This document shows, piece by piece, positions 27,131 to 38,052 of a stretch of 38,052 bases of DNA. The first letter of the stretch is position 1; every line of letters starts with the position of its first letter. The DNA comes from Vicinamibacteria bacterium (GTDB taxonomy: Bacteria; Acidobacteriota; Vicinamibacteria; Fen-336), in the NCBI GenBank assembly GCA_016934575.1, contig JAFGSN010000176.1, forward strand, positions 1 to 38,052, read 5' to 3'. The notes below the pieces were generated by a model, which did no database searches, was not told the DNA's origin, and was given only the letters and a program-made list of their open reading frames with translations. The position numbers were made by a program, and so were the translations under genes.

Positions 27131-27427
27131 ATGACGAGAGCAGAGCTGGTCGAGGAAGTCGCGCGCGCTTCACAACTCACCCGGAAGCAGTCCGAGGTCG
27201 TCGTGGATGCTGTGTTCATGGCGGTCGGTTTCGCGTTACAGTCCGGGGAAAAGGTCGAGGTGCGAGGTTTCGGCAGCTTCCGTGTTCGACGTCGCCAGAG
27301 TCGTCCCGGTCGTAATCCCCGTACGGGTGAAGGCGTTGTGGTGCCGGCTCGCAGCGTTCCTTACTTCAAGCCCGGAAAGGACTTGAGGAGACTCATCAAT
27401 CGCGACGCCCTCCCGTCGCCCTCATGA
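27131..27427 (+). CDS. HU/IHF-family DNA-binding protein (IHF beta-like)
   Basis: A 98-residue nucleoid protein. It begins MTRAELVEEVARASQLT, contains EVRGFGSFRVRRRQSRPGRNPRTGE (the beta arms, with G60-RNPRTG66 at the DNA-intercalating tip), and ends PYFKPGKDLRRLIN. The FGSF and RNPRTG signatures are shared by HU and IHF; its position after rpsA is where ihfB sits in many proteobacteria, which favours IHF beta. It bends DNA and shapes promoters. The stop overlaps the cyclase ATG by four bases, so the cyclase is probably translated by ribosomes finishing this gene. Confidence 0.93.
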   Translation: MTRAELVEEVARASQLTRKQSEVVVDAVFMAVGFALQSGEKVEVRGFGSFRVRRRQSRPGRNPRTGEGVVVPARSVPYFKPGKDLRRLINRDALPSPS

Positions 27428-29229
27428 TCGATTCGCCTTTTCATGTCGATCCTCTGACGTCTCGCTTCCTGGCTGGAGGCGTCGCCGAGGCTGAATCGCT
27501 GCTCGGAACGCCGCTGCCCGCTCTTCCGTCGCCGGAAATGGAAGGCGGCAAATCGGTCTATTTCGTGTGTTTCAGCCCGGATCTGCACAGACTGGCGCTG
27601 CGGACGGTCCAGGGCTTTCTCTATCAGATCGGCTTGACGCCCGAGGGGTCGGCGAATTGGGAAGCGGAATTTTCCAGAAACCAGGCGGATTATCAGGCGT
27701 CGCTCGCTCAGGCGCTGAGAGCGGCCTACCTGGCCGATCGACGATCAGGCATCGTCAATCTCTTCTGGTTGGCGCACACGCGTCTTGTCGCTCAAACCCT
27801 GCGCGATCTGCAGGCGAGCCGGCTGGAAGTCCGCATTCAGAAGTATTCGCTCGAACCGCTGCTGTCCTCCTTCTACCGGCACATCGATCAGACGGTTCGC
27901 CGTCAGATCGATCAGACCGATCCGGAGCGGCAGGCTTTTCTGGCGGGCCAGCAGCGGAATCCGAACCTGGTTTCCTCGTTGCTGGAAGACGGATTCGCCT
28001 TCACCGAGCGATCGATCCTGGATTTCGACTTCAATCTGTTTCTGGCCGTAAACAAGCGATATCGCATTCCGGCGGACGTGTTTTTCGAGTTCTTCTCGAT
28101 TCTGATCCGCGAGACGGAACGGCGTTTGCGGGAAGAAGACCGCTTTCTGCTCTCCCGTGTCACGCGATACATGCCCGGAATGCCGAAGAACCAGTACATG
28201 AGCCAGTCCGGGATCACCAAGATCATGATGAACGATCATGTCCTGACGTTCCTGCTCGCGGACGTATGGAATACGGGCGGCAAGCTCAAGGACTCGGTGC
28301 GTCTCACGACTAAAATGACGCGCCGTCGCGCCAGCGAGACGATCGACGGATTCCTCGAGATCGTGCGCGGAGTGAAGCTGTTCGAGCTGCTGTCCAACGT
28401 GCGCGAGCGGATCGTGCTGCTGCAGCGCGACCGCGACTGGGATGAAAGCGCGCGCGCCGGCCGCCGCATTTACGAGTTCGGGGAGTCGGCCCAGGTCCTC
28501 AACAACGCTGTCAACACGACCATTTTATTTCTCGACCTGCGCGGATTCACTCGGATGTCCGAGCTGCAGATCTCGGAGCGCGATCTCACCCAGGATCTGT
28601 ACACGGTCTTTGACGCTTTCGTGCCGATCGTGCGCCGTTTCGGCGGCACGATCGACAAGTTCATCGGAGACGGGATCATGGCCACGTTCGGAACGGCTCA
28701 CGAGAATCCGCTTGATCCGCTGAGCGCCCTGCGCGCGGCGATTCTTTGTCAGGAAACGTTGCGGTGTATGCGACAGGAAGGCCGAACCGAGTACAAGATG
28801 GGCGTGGCCATTCATTTTGGCCGGGCGAATCTGGCGCGATTCATCGCCTCCGAGGAGGACGTGCAGGAAACCGTGATCGGCCGCAACGTCAACATCGCCG
28901 GACGTCTGTCATCGGCGTCCCGGCGCGCCGCATCGGATAGTGAAGACGAAGAGGTCCTCGTCAATCAGCCAGCGCGCCCGTCAGGTTTGCTGGTGACGAT
29001 CGATCGGAGCGGCACGTTGATCAACGAAGGGATCGCCATCAGTCGCGAGACGCTGGCGCAGATCGAGAGTCATCTGCCGCTGACGTACGCCGACGCGCCC
29101 GATGGGCGGCGGATGGAGTACTTTGACGAGTCTATCGGACGTCGTATCGTGATTCGCTATGCCGGCGATGCGAAATTCAAGGGACTGCGTTCCAGTTTCC
29201 CGGTTTTCGAGGTGGATTATGAGACGTGA
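27424..29229 (+). CDS. Class III nucleotide cyclase with an unrecognised N-terminal region
   Basis: 601 residues. The C-terminal part (about 364-600) is a class III adenylate/guanylate cyclase domain. D371-LRGFT is the first metal site, KFIGDGIMA holds the second (D416), and the transition-state pair is N490-V-x-x-x-R494-like within GRNVNIAGRLSS. All residues expected for activity appear present, so it likely makes cAMP, although base preference cannot be fixed. The first 350 residues are soluble, helical and without transmembrane segments (for example KSVYFVCFSPDLHRLALR, RYMPGMPKNQYMSQSG). I recognise no known sensor there. An acidic run (DSEDEEV) interrupts the catalytic domain near 505. 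The ATG overlaps the HU/IHF stop (ATGA), and a HIT gene follows 39 bases later. Confidence 0.9.
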   Translation: MIDSPFHVDPLTSRFLAGGVAEAESLLGTPLPALPSPEMEGGKSVYFVCFSPDLHRLALRTVQGFLYQIGLTPEGSANWEAEFSRNQADYQASLAQALRAAYLADRRSGIVNLFWLAHTRLVAQTLRDLQASRLEVRIQKYSLEPLLSSFYRHIDQTVRRQIDQTDPERQAFLAGQQRNPNLVSSLLEDGFAFTERSILDFDFNLFLAVNKRYRIPADVFFEFFSILIRETERRLREEDRFLLSRVTRYMPGMPKNQYMSQSGITKIMMNDHVLTFLLADVWNTGGKLKDSVRLTTKMTRRRASETIDGFLEIVRGVKLFELLSNVRERIVLLQRDRDWDESARAGRRIYEFGESAQVLNNAVNTTILFLDLRGFTRMSELQISERDLTQDLYTVFDAFVPIVRRFGGTIDKFIGDGIMATFGTAHENPLDPLSALRAAILCQETLRCMRQEGRTEYKMGVAIHFGRANLARFIASEEDVQETVIGRNVNIAGRLSSASRRAASDSEDEEVLVNQPARPSGLLVTIDRSGTLINEGIAISRETLAQIESHLPLTYADAPDGRRMEYFDESIGRRIVIRYAGDAKFKGLRSSFPVFEVDYET

Positions 29230-29268
29230 ACCGTTAAACGACGACGATCTCACCCGCGATGTCGGGCG

Positions 29269-29787
29269 ATGGATCTGATTCGTGCGCCATGGAGGCGCGA
29301 ATACGTGACTGAGGGCGCCGCCGCGCCGGGCTGCTTGTTCTGCCGCGCCCTGGCCGAGGCGGGCGACGAGCGTAGCCTCGTCGTCCATGTCGCCGAGCTC
29401 TGTTTCGTCGTCGTCAATCTCTATCCTTATGGCTCAGGCCATGTGATGGTCGCGCCCAAGCGGCACGTGGGATCTCTAGCCGACGCGGATGTCGGGGAGC
29501 TGACCGAGATAATGTCGCTCGCTCAGCGCCTGGAGGGGATCCTCCGCGAAGCTTATCGCTTCGAAGGCCTGAACCTGGGGATGAATCTGGGGCGTTCTTC
29601 CGGCGCGGGAGTGGTGGACCACATCCATCTGCACATGGTGCCGCGATGGACGGGCGACACCAACTTCATGACGGTCGTCGGCGGGACGCGCATTGTGCCC
29701 GAAGATCCCTGGGAGGCGGCCGCCCGTCTGCGCGTGCTCTTCGCGGAGACGGGCGCTGAGCGGCCAAGAGCGGGGAATGGCGAATAG
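29269..29787 (+). CDS. HIT-family hydrolase/phosphorylase (Ap4A type)
   Basis: 172 residues of the histidine-triad superfamily. The triad is H118-I-H120-L-H122 in DHIHLHMVPRW. GCLFC near the N-terminus (Cys22, Cys25) and NLYPYGSGHVMVAPKRH match the subgroup related to Ap4A phosphorylases and hydrolases. GLNLGMNLGRSSGAGVVDHIH is the usual lead-in. The nucleotide substrate could be Ap4A or another adenylated compound. The ATG at 29269 has no strong ribosome binding site but is 39 bases after the cyclase stop. It converges on the MauE-like gene, and no good terminator was seen in the 46 bases between them. Confidence 0.93.
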   Translation: MDLIRAPWRREYVTEGAAAPGCLFCRALAEAGDERSLVVHVAELCFVVVNLYPYGSGHVMVAPKRHVGSLADADVGELTEIMSLAQRLEGILREAYRFEGLNLGMNLGRSSGAGVVDHIHLHMVPRWTGDTNFMTVVGGTRIVPEDPWEAAARLRVLFAETGAERPRAGNGE

Positions 29788-29833
29788 GAGACGACGGTTT
29801 CCAGCGCTCACAAAAGCGGCGTTGATCACAACA

Positions 29834-30292
29834 TTATCTGGACGACGGTTTCTTCGCGGGTAGAAACGCCAGCAACGCGGCGCCTGCAAGCAGGATGAGG
29901 TCTTCCAGGATCAAGGCCAAGCCGGCGTGACGCCCTTGCGTTGTCAAACTGAAGCAGCCGCAATTCTCGATGTCGATGCCCTGATAAAGCGTCCAGCCCA
30001 CGGCGCCGACAAAGACGGCCAGCATGAACGCGATGAGGAGCGCCGACTCCCGCCGCCAGACGCCGAGGACGAGCATGAATCCCGCGAGCGCCTCGATCCA
30101 CGGCAGAGTCGCCGCCAGCAGATTCGGAGCGAGAGGCGGGAAGAGCGCATTCGGTCCGATGATCTGGTAGTGATAGACGATTCGCGCGAAGCGTTCCGGC
30201 CACCAGATCTTGTCGAGGCTGGCATAAATGAAAACGCCGCCCATGACGAGGGACAAGGCGCGTTGCATCCAAGGATTGCGGAGAATGGTCAT
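29834..30292 (-). CDS. MauE/DoxX-like redox membrane protein
   Basis: 152 residues with four transmembrane segments (about 11-27, 54-78, 85-103, 124-143). The segment GVFIYASLDKIWWPERFA and the loop ENCGCFS, with C111-G-C113, are typical of MauE/DoxX-family proteins, which are thought to take part in disulfide or sulfur redox reactions in the cell envelope. Its ATG overlaps the rhodanese stop (ATGA), so the two are made together. The combination of a membrane-tethered rhodanese and a CxC membrane protein suggests sulfur or thiol transfer at the membrane, but the substrate is unknown. Confidence 0.85.
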   Translation of the reverse strand: MTILRNPWMQRALSLVMGGVFIYASLDKIWWPERFARIVYHYQIIGPNALFPPLAPNLLAATLPWIEALAGFMLVLGVWRRESALLIAFMLAVFVGAVGWTLYQGIDIENCGCFSLTTQGRHAGLALILEDLILLAGAALLAFLPAKKPSSR

Positions 30293-30747
30293 GGCTTCGC
30301 CGTCCCCGCTTCAATGCGCGTGGTGTGACCGGCTTCGATCCATGCCGGCAGGCCGTTGTCGAGCACGGATGCGGGAATGCCGCGTCTTTTGAGCTTGCGG
30401 GCCACGACATGGCTGGATTCGCAGCCATAACCGTCGCAATAGACCACGATGTCCAGACGCCCGCGCAGGCGGCTCTCGAGGGCGGGGAAAAGCGATTCGA
30501 ACTCGTCCTCGGACAAGAGAACGGCGCCGGGAACGTGGCCGAGCTCGAACACAAGGCGGACCCGCGCGTCGATGAAAAGAGCCCCACGATCAAAGCGTCG
30601 TTTGGCTTCAGTGACGTCGATGATGTCGTCCCCTTCATGGATGAAGACGTGGCGCGTGAGGCTCATCCCTCGTCCGCTCAAACCATTCCACGCCAATCCC
30701 GACAGGGCTCCAGTCAGGACGAGAATGACGATACGTCCGATTCGCAC
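30289..30747 (-). CDS. Membrane-anchored rhodanese-like sulfurtransferase
   Basis: 152 residues. An N-terminal hydrophobic segment (about 4-22) anchors or exports it. The rhodanese domain (about 42-145) has FIDARVRLVFELGHVPGA and the active-site loop VVYCDGYGCESS with catalytic C104 and a second Cys at 109. The fold ends GIPASVLDNGLPAWIEAGH. Single-domain rhodaneses transfer sulfane sulfur or act as persulfide carriers. The GTG at 30747 gives the longest start, without a clear ribosome binding site. It is followed directly by the overlapping MauE-like gene. Confidence 0.88.
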   Translation of the reverse strand: MRIGRIVILVLTGALSGLAWNGLSGRGMSLTRHVFIHEGDDIIDVTEAKRRFDRGALFIDARVRLVFELGHVPGAVLLSEDEFESLFPALESRLRGRLDIVVYCDGYGCESSHVVARKLKRRGIPASVLDNGLPAWIEAGHTTRIEAGTAKP

Positions 30748-30826
30748 GATGGGAAACTAGCATGAACCGTCAAATCGGCGCAAAACGAGTCGGTCTGTGG
30801 CGCCATGCGATGACCTGTGATAACTT

Positions 30827-30883
30827 TATGATCCGGCGAAGCCGGCTCCCGGCTCCAAGTATCGAGCCACTCGGGGAGTTTTT
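30827..30883 (+). promoter_or_regulatory. Promoter-like box plus terminator-like hairpins before recO
   Basis: TATGAT at 30827-30832 (five of six -10 matches, no clear -35) is followed by a small hairpin (CCGGC, loop GAA, GCCGG). A larger interrupted hairpin follows (CTCCC-GGCTC 30846-30855 with GAGCC 30864-30868 and GGGAG 30874-30878), ending in five T (30879-30883). No plus-strand gene ends upstream, so the terminator would act on a short leader. This could be an attenuator for recO-glyQ-glyS or a small RNA. Confidence 0.4.
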
Positions 30884-30959
30884 GTGACTTCGCATCAGCG
30901 GTTCGGAATTACGTTCAGGACGCCCACAGGGTGCGTAGTCAGCAGGTCTGCTCGGCATC

Positions 30960-31709
30960 ATGCCGCCCATCTCTTCGGACGCCCTGGTTCTCCGAACCAA
31001 CAAGCTGGGCGAGACGAGCAAGGTGGTCGTGCTCTTGACCAGGGAACGCGGCAAAGTTCGGGCCGTGGCCAAGGGCGCGCGCGGAAGCCGCCATCGCTAT
31101 CACTCGGCGCTCGAGCCGTTGAGTGAGGTGAGAGTCGGATTGTACGGACGCCACGGCGCGGATCTTTACCGGCTGGGACAGTGCGAGCTGATTCGCTCCG
31201 CCTATGTTTATGGAGGGCGGGATCTGGAAACGGCCCTGACGTTCAGCTATTACGCTGAGCTTTTGGACGCTTTCTCCCCCGAGGGAGAGGCCGACGAGAA
31301 AGCCTATCGTCTGGCCGTCGCCGTGCTCCAGTCCGTCGAGCAGGGCGCGTCGAGCATGGTGATGGCACGATATCTGGAGGCCTGGCTTCTCAGGCTTCAC
31401 GGCCTTTATCCGCCGCTTGATCGTTGCGTTTCCTGCGGTTCGAAAATGGGCGAGGGGGGGCGGGAGTACCAGCGTTCGGCGCGCGGATTCGTCTGCGGTC
31501 GCTGCGGCGTCGCTTCGGGGCTGTCGCTGTCGGCGGAGTCGCGGCGTTTCCTCGATCAGGTCTTCCGCGAGCCGCCGAGCGCCTTGCGGAGCGCTTCGGT
31601 TCCGGCCGAGATCGAGCCCTTTCATCAGGAGCTGATCGCGCGCCACCTGGAGCGCGATCTGCGTTCCTACCGAGTGCTCAGGGACGCGCTGAGGACGGCC
31701 ACCTCATGA
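30960..31709 (+). CDS. recO: DNA repair protein RecO
   Basis: 249 residues. An N-terminal OB fold ([21 protein letters not shown], then [17 protein letters not shown]) is followed by a helical domain and a zinc site with C156-x2-C159 (DRCVSCG) and C179-x2-C182 (FVCGRCG). RecO loads RecA with RecR in the RecFOR pathway of gap repair. The ATG at 30960 fits the family start. The stop overlaps the glyQ ATG by four bases, so it is the first gene of the recO-glyQ-glyS set. Confidence 0.95.
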   Translation: MPPISSDALVLRTNKLGETSKVVVLLTRERGKVRAVAKGARGSRHRYHSALEPLSEVRVGLYGRHGADLYRLGQCELIRSAYVYGGRDLETALTFSYYAELLDAFSPEGEADEKAYRLAVAVLQSVEQGASSMVMARYLEAWLLRLHGLYPPLDRCVSCGSKMGEGGREYQRSARGFVCGRCGVASGLSLSAESRRFLDQVFREPPSALRSASVPAEIEPFHQELIARHLERDLRSYRVLRDALRTATS

Positions 31710-32584
31710 CGCTCCAGCAGATCATCATGTCGCTGTCACGCTACTGGGCCGAGCGCGGCTGCCTTGTTCATCAGCCGTGGGACGCCGAGATCGGCGCGGG
31801 CACGATGCACCCCGAGACCTTTCTGCGCGTTCTTGGGCCCGCGCCCTGGAAAGCGGCTTATGTTCAGCCTTCGCGACGGCCCGCCGACGGCCGTTACGGG
31901 GAGAATCCGAACCGCCTGTACAAGCACCACCAGTTCCAGGTGATTCTCAAGCCCTCGCCGCAGGAGATACAGGACGTCTATCTCGCGAGCCTGGTCGCGC
32001 TTGGCATCGATCCCGCGCTTCACGACGTGCGTTTCGAGGAAGACAACTGGGAGTCGCCGACTCTCGGGGCCTGGGGCATCGGCTGGCAAGTGCTGCTCGA
32101 CGGACAGGAGATCACTCAGTTCACCTATTTCCAGCAAGCCGGCGGCATCGAACTGGCGCCGATTTCGGTCGAGATCACCTATGGCCTCGAGCGCATCGCG
32201 ATGTATCTCCAGAACGTCGACGATGTCTTCGACCTCGAGTGGGGAGCGGGCGTTCGTTATCGCGACGTCAGGCGGGAGGAAGAGTACCAACTCTCGCGGT
32301 ACTCTTTCGAGCAGGCCGGGACCGATCTCCATCGCGACCTTTTCGAACGTTATCTTGCCGAGGGTTGGAAGCTGCTCGATGATACGGAGCGACGCAGTTA
32401 CCTTTCGGCGTACGACTGGTGCCTGAAGTCCTCGCACGCGTTCAACGTACTCGACGCGCGCGGCGCGGTCTCGGTCAGCGAGCGCGCCCAGCTCATCCTG
32501 AAAATCCGCAAGTTGGCGTGCGCCGTTGCCTCAGCATATGTCGCGCATCAGGACGGCGACGCTCGGGAGGGCGCGAGTGGCTGA
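31706..32584 (+). CDS. glyQ: Glycine--tRNA ligase alpha subunit
   Basis: 292 residues of the bacterial alpha2-beta2 GlyRS catalytic subunit. [39 protein letters not shown], the class II motif segments [18 protein letters not shown] and [14 protein letters not shown], and [14 protein letters not shown] are nearly universal in GlyQ. It forms glycyl-AMP and charges tRNA-Gly with GlyS. The ATG at 31706 overlaps the recO stop; the same frame runs back inside recO but is not coding there. Its end overlaps the glyS start by eight bases. Confidence 0.98.
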   Translation: MTLQQIIMSLSRYWAERGCLVHQPWDAEIGAGTMHPETFLRVLGPAPWKAAYVQPSRRPADGRYGENPNRLYKHHQFQVILKPSPQEIQDVYLASLVALGIDPALHDVRFEEDNWESPTLGAWGIGWQVLLDGQEITQFTYFQQAGGIELAPISVEITYGLERIAMYLQNVDDVFDLEWGAGVRYRDVRREEEYQLSRYSFEQAGTDLHRDLFERYLAEGWKLLDDTERRSYLSAYDWCLKSSHAFNVLDARGAVSVSERAQLILKIRKLACAVASAYVAHQDGDAREGASG

Positions 32585-34769
32585 GTTTTTGCTCGAGATC
32601 GGCACCGAGGAAATGCCGGCCGACTGGCTCCCCGTCCTGGGAGAGCAGCTCGGGCGTGTTTTCGACGCCGCGAGCAGTCGTGAGCGTCTTGTGCCCCGCG
32701 AGATCGATGTCGCCTGGACGCCGCGAAGATTGGTGCTCGCCGCGCGCGTCCTGGAACGGCAGCCCGATCGCGAAGAGCGCATGTTCGGTCCTTTGCTCAG
32801 AATGGCGCGCGGCCCCGCCGGTCAGTGGACGCCGGCCGGCCTGGGTTTTGCTCGCAAGATGGGCTGTCCGCCCGAGGCGCTCGAGGAAGCCGCCAAAGAC
32901 GGCGCTTCCGAGCCCTACGTCAGTTACATGCGGAAAACGGACGGTCAGGATGCGTCATTGATTCTTCCGGCGCTTATCGCCGCGACCCTGCGTGGGCTTG
33001 CGTTTCCCAAGCGCATGAACTGGGACGCCTGGCTCGATGACGGGAAGGGCGCGTTTCCTTTTGGCAGGCCGATTCGCTGGCTCCTGGCCCTCCTCGATGG
33101 GGCGGTCATTCCGTTCCGGATCCACGCCGTCGAGAACGGCGTTCGCGGGCGGGTGATCAACGAAAGCGGAAACGTGACGCGCGGCCATCGATTTTTGCCG
33201 CGGCGCTCCGCCGGCCGTCCGGTGACGGTTCGTTCCCTCACGGATCTCAAGCGCAAGCTGCGTGCGCGTTTCGTGCTCCTGGATCCGGCCGAGCGTGAGG
33301 CGCGCATCCGCGACGCGCTGGCGAGCCACCTCGCGCGCATTCACGACGATCACGGATTGATCCGGACCTGGCGCGATCTCGTGGAGTTTCCCGCCGTCGT
33401 CTTCGGCGCGATTCCGGCGGAGTTCCAGCGCCTGCCCGGAGAGGTGCTCGAGGCCGTGCTCGTTCATCATCAGAAATACATTCCGATCATGAACGAGGGG
33501 CGCGCGATCGCCCGTTTCGCGGCCGTCGTCAACGGCGACGCCGGTTCCGAGGAGATCGTGCGTGGAATGGAGCGGGTCGTCGTCGCGCGACTGCGCGACG
33601 CGGCGTTTTTTTTCGAGGAGGATTTGAAGCGCCCGCTTGAAGATCGCGTCAAGGATCTCGCCGGAGTGGTGTTCCACGAAGGTCTCGGCACGTATCGCGA
33701 GAAAGTCGAGCGGATCATTCGTCTTATCGACGTGATGGGGCCCAAGATGGGCCTGCTCACCAGGCAGGATCACGAAGGGGCGCGGGAAGCGGCGCGTGTG
33801 TGCAAGGCCGATCTCACGACCCTGATGGTTCGTGAGTTTCCCGAACTGCAGGGAATGATGGGAGGCGTCTACCTTCGCGCGCAGGGAACTCCGCGGCTTG
33901 ACGTCGCTCAGGCCGTGCAGTGGCACTATCATCCGCTTTCCATCGATGCCGACGCTCCGCCGTTCGGCCGAATGCACGGCGGCGAGATCGCCCTTTTCGC
34001 GGCGTTGTCGGTCGCGGACAAGCTCGACACGCTGGCGGGGTGTTTCGGCCTCGGTCTGATCCCCACAGGAAGCAGCGATCCTTTCGGACTGCGCCGGGCG
34101 GCGCAGGGCGTGATTCGCGTGCTTCTCGATTTCTGGGACGTCGATGCCGGCGAGAAGCGGCCGAGCATGCGGCGCCTTGTCATGGCGGCGATCGAGGGCC
34201 ATGAAGTCCCAACCGGCCGCTCGCGAGAGGAAATCGCGGCCGATCTCGAGCGCTTTCTGATCGAACGATTGCGCTTCATGCTCGTGGCCCGCGGCTTTCC
34301 GCCCGACGAAGTCGACGCGGCGCTCGGTGCGCGCGAGCCCGACGCTCTCGACGATCCGCGCGAGTGTCACCTTCGTCTCGAAGCGTTGCATCGCGCGCGC
34401 TCGGAAGCGGCCGAGGACTTCGCGCACCTGGCCGTCGCCTTCAAACGCGCCAAGAACATCCTGGGAGACGGCGTGCACGCGGCGCCGGATACGTCGCTTT
34501 ATGCGCGCGACGCCGAGCGGGATCTGGACGCCGAGGTGACGCGGCTCTCGAAAGTGGGAAGCGGGTACGAAGAACGCTTGAAGGCCCTGTCCGGATTGCG
34601 CGGTCCGGTGGATAGGTTTTTCGAAGAAGTGCTCGTCATGGATGAAGATCCCAGGATCAGGGAGAACCGTCTGGGGCTTCTCGCGCGCACGCTTGCTTTG
34701 TTTTTACGCGTCGCGGACGTCGCGAGTCTGACGACTGCCGCGCGGAAGACCGAGGAGGAGGCGCGGTGA
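32577..34769 (+). CDS. glyS: Glycine--tRNA ligase beta subunit
   Basis: 730 residues, the tRNA-binding partner of GlyQ. It begins [18 protein letters not shown], has FPKRMNWD and [14 protein letters not shown], then the HD-like segment (VHHQKYIPI) and [14 protein letters not shown]-terminal anticodon-binding region follows ([10 protein letters not shown] to [22 protein letters not shown]). The GTG at 32577 is chosen because GGGAGGG lies about five bases upstream and the family starts at this point. Its start lies within glyQ, so the subunits are translated in step. Confidence 0.98.
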   Translation: MAEFLLEIGTEEMPADWLPVLGEQLGRVFDAASSRERLVPREIDVAWTPRRLVLAARVLERQPDREERMFGPLLRMARGPAGQWTPAGLGFARKMGCPPEALEEAAKDGASEPYVSYMRKTDGQDASLILPALIAATLRGLAFPKRMNWDAWLDDGKGAFPFGRPIRWLLALLDGAVIPFRIHAVENGVRGRVINESGNVTRGHRFLPRRSAGRPVTVRSLTDLKRKLRARFVLLDPAEREARIRDALASHLARIHDDHGLIRTWRDLVEFPAVVFGAIPAEFQRLPGEVLEAVLVHHQKYIPIMNEGRAIARFAAVVNGDAGSEEIVRGMERVVVARLRDAAFFFEEDLKRPLEDRVKDLAGVVFHEGLGTYREKVERIIRLIDVMGPKMGLLTRQDHEGAREAARVCKADLTTLMVREFPELQGMMGGVYLRAQGTPRLDVAQAVQWHYHPLSIDADAPPFGRMHGGEIALFAALSVADKLDTLAGCFGLGLIPTGSSDPFGLRRAAQGVIRVLLDFWDVDAGEKRPSMRRLVMAAIEGHEVPTGRSREEIAADLERFLIERLRFMLVARGFPPDEVDAALGAREPDALDDPRECHLRLEALHRARSEAAEDFAHLAVAFKRAKNILGDGVHAAPDTSLYARDAERDLDAEVTRLSKVGSGYEERLKALSGLRGPVDRFFEEVLVMDEDPRIRENRLGLLARTLALFLRVADVASLTTAARKTEEEAR

Positions 34770-34989
34770 CGCGCGGAATGCTCGGAGCAAGTCGAGCGAG
34801 ACGCGCGCGTCGAGAATCGGACCCGAAGGCGTTTGTCCCGCCGGGGATGATCGGTTCGAACGAGTTGGATGACGGCGGGCTCCTTGAATCGAGCCCGATG
34901 AATTGCTTTGGAAGGGCGTTGTTTACATGAGCGCGGCGCGAGGCGCCGCCGTATAGGATTCGCAGCATGCGAATCCTGAGGAGGCAAGC
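34770..34989. other. Leader between glyS and ppdK with three hairpins
   Basis: No gene is seen. A 7-bp hairpin at 34876-34897 (CGGGCTC/GAGCCCG, no T tract) may be a weak end for glyS. Two tight hairpins then stack before ppdK. The first has a 7-bp stem at 34933-34949 (GCGGCGC, loop GAG). The second has a 9-bp stem at 34955-34977 (AGGATTCGC, loop AGCAT). The second ends directly at the ribosome binding site GAGGAGG (34978-34984). They may control ppdK translation or stability. Confidence 0.6.
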
Positions 34990-37824
<2,835 letters not shown>

Positions 37825-37835
37825 CGAACGCCGTT

Positions 37836-37859
37836 AAGGGCGCGGCGTGCCGTGCCCTT
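37836..37859 (+). terminator. First hairpin after ppdK
   Basis: A 10-bp stem with one G-T wobble (AAGGGCGCGG at 37836-37845, CCGTGCCCTT at 37850-37859) and a four-base loop lies just after the ppdK stop. It has no T tract of its own and probably works with the next hairpin or protects the mRNA 3' end. Confidence 0.5.
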
Positions 37860-37869
37860 GAAACCACAC

Positions 37870-37906
37870 AACGGCCAGGACGACATGGCGTCGCCCTGGC
37901 CGTTTT
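37870..37906 (+). terminator. Intrinsic terminator of ppdK, possibly bidirectional
   Basis: AACGGCCAGG (37870-37879) pairs with CCTGGCCGTT (37895-37904). Inside it, after one mismatch, CGAC pairs with GTCG, with a five-base loop. The right arm runs into TTTT (37903-37906). The stem is long and GC-rich. A gene may approach from the minus strand beyond 37977, so it could serve both directions. Confidence 0.8.
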
Positions 37907-37976
37907 CGCATCAGGACGTCAAACGCGGCAATAAGCGCTCTGATGAGAATGGATGGTGCGATTAACTCGCTTTTTC

Positions 37977-38052
37977 TCAACTCAGGATAACTTCGATTGA
38001 CGATTGCTTGGCGCCGGTCAACGGCGGGGCGTTCGGTGCCGTCACGTTTTCC
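37977..38052 (-). CDS. Possible 3' end of a minus-strand gene
   Basis: On the minus strand a frame enters from the window edge and stops at TGA (complement of 37977-37979) after 24 codons. The C-terminal residues end KQSSIEVILS. It is convergent with ppdK, and the terminator between them fits that arrangement. The call is speculative because 24 codons without a stop are expected often in GC-rich DNA, and other frames are also open here. Confidence 0.25.
   Translation of the reverse strand, partial: ENVTAPNAPPLTGAKQSSIEVILS

Noticed and set aside
29790-29852. A 12-base direct repeat (GACGACGGTTTC at 29790-29801 and 29841-29852)
   Set aside because: The copies are 51 bases apart, one lies inside the MauE-like gene end, and a chance short repeat is adequate; no flanking mobile-element features were seen.
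30884-30959. T-box riboswitch before recO-glyQS
   Set aside because: No AGGGUGGNACCGCG-like antiterminator bulge or specifier-loop structure was found; the terminator-like hairpin alone is not enough.

Overview
The window reads as part of the chromosome of a GC-rich, Gram-negative (diderm) bacterium with at least partly anaerobic metabolism. The diderm assignment rests on lipid A genes (lpxK, an lpxL-type acyltransferase), inner-core heptose genes (gmhB, rfaE2/hldE2, waaF and waaC types), an outer-membrane barrel protein and a Wza-type exporter. The anaerobic hint comes from a full-length pyruvate:ferredoxin oxidoreductase and pyruvate phosphate dikinase. From memory, the order recO-glyQ-glyS-ppdK and an HU/IHF gene directly after rpsA suggest Desulfobacterota or a neighbouring deep-branching diderm lineage. 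No 16S or protein phylogeny is available, so this is tentative. I see no prophage, insertion sequence, CRISPR array or replication origin.

Layout. 1-2.4 kb (mostly + strand): the start of an unidentified minus-strand gene, a mostly empty 400-base stretch, a single-PAS-domain protein and a membrane-anchored class C beta-lactamase-like serine hydrolase. 2.4-5.1 kb (minus): a NYN-domain protein, a polytopic GT-C-like membrane protein, a probable lipoprotein, then a small ribbon-helix-helix antitoxin followed by a cut-off PIN toxin. 5.1-12.5 kb (minus): an FAD amine oxidase-like protein, a radical SAM/SPASM protein, NifJ and a dihydroorotate dehydrogenase-like flavoprotein, closed by a strong terminator at 5155-5194. 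12.6-18.6 kb (plus): a tightly overlapping LPS operon lpxK-lpxL-waaF-gmhB-rfaE2-waaC-ICMT-like methyltransferase. 18.6-24.3 kb (plus): polysaccharide export genes (outer-membrane barrel, Wza, Wzc/BY-kinase) and an exported protein with a Pro/Thr-rich tail. 24.3-25.1 kb (minus): pgl and tRNA-Arg(UCU). 25.2-29.8 kb (plus): rpsA with a clear promoter, an HU/IHF gene, an unusual class III nucleotide cyclase whose start overlaps the HU/IHF stop, and a HIT protein. 29.8-30.7 kb (minus): a rhodanese and a MauE/DoxX membrane protein overlapping by four bases. 31.0-37.8 kb (plus): recO-glyQ-glyS by overlapping starts, then ppdK, ending in two stacked hairpins.

How the genes work together. The 12.7-18.0 kb block supplies late lipid A steps plus heptose activation and transfer. 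The next block exports and length-controls a polysaccharide, but no glycosyltransferases or flippase for that polymer are present. PFOR and PPDK handle pyruvate. recO, glyQS, rpsA and the HU/IHF gene are housekeeping genes.

I found no complete, clearly new system. The best leads are the cyclase with an unrecognised N-terminal region of about 350 residues, coupled to a nucleoid-protein gene; the Lys-rich insertion in PPDK; the attenuator-like structure upstream of recO; the PFOR-linked DHOD-like protein that lacks the usual catalytic motif; and a well-supported 12-codon reading frame laid across the lpxK start.
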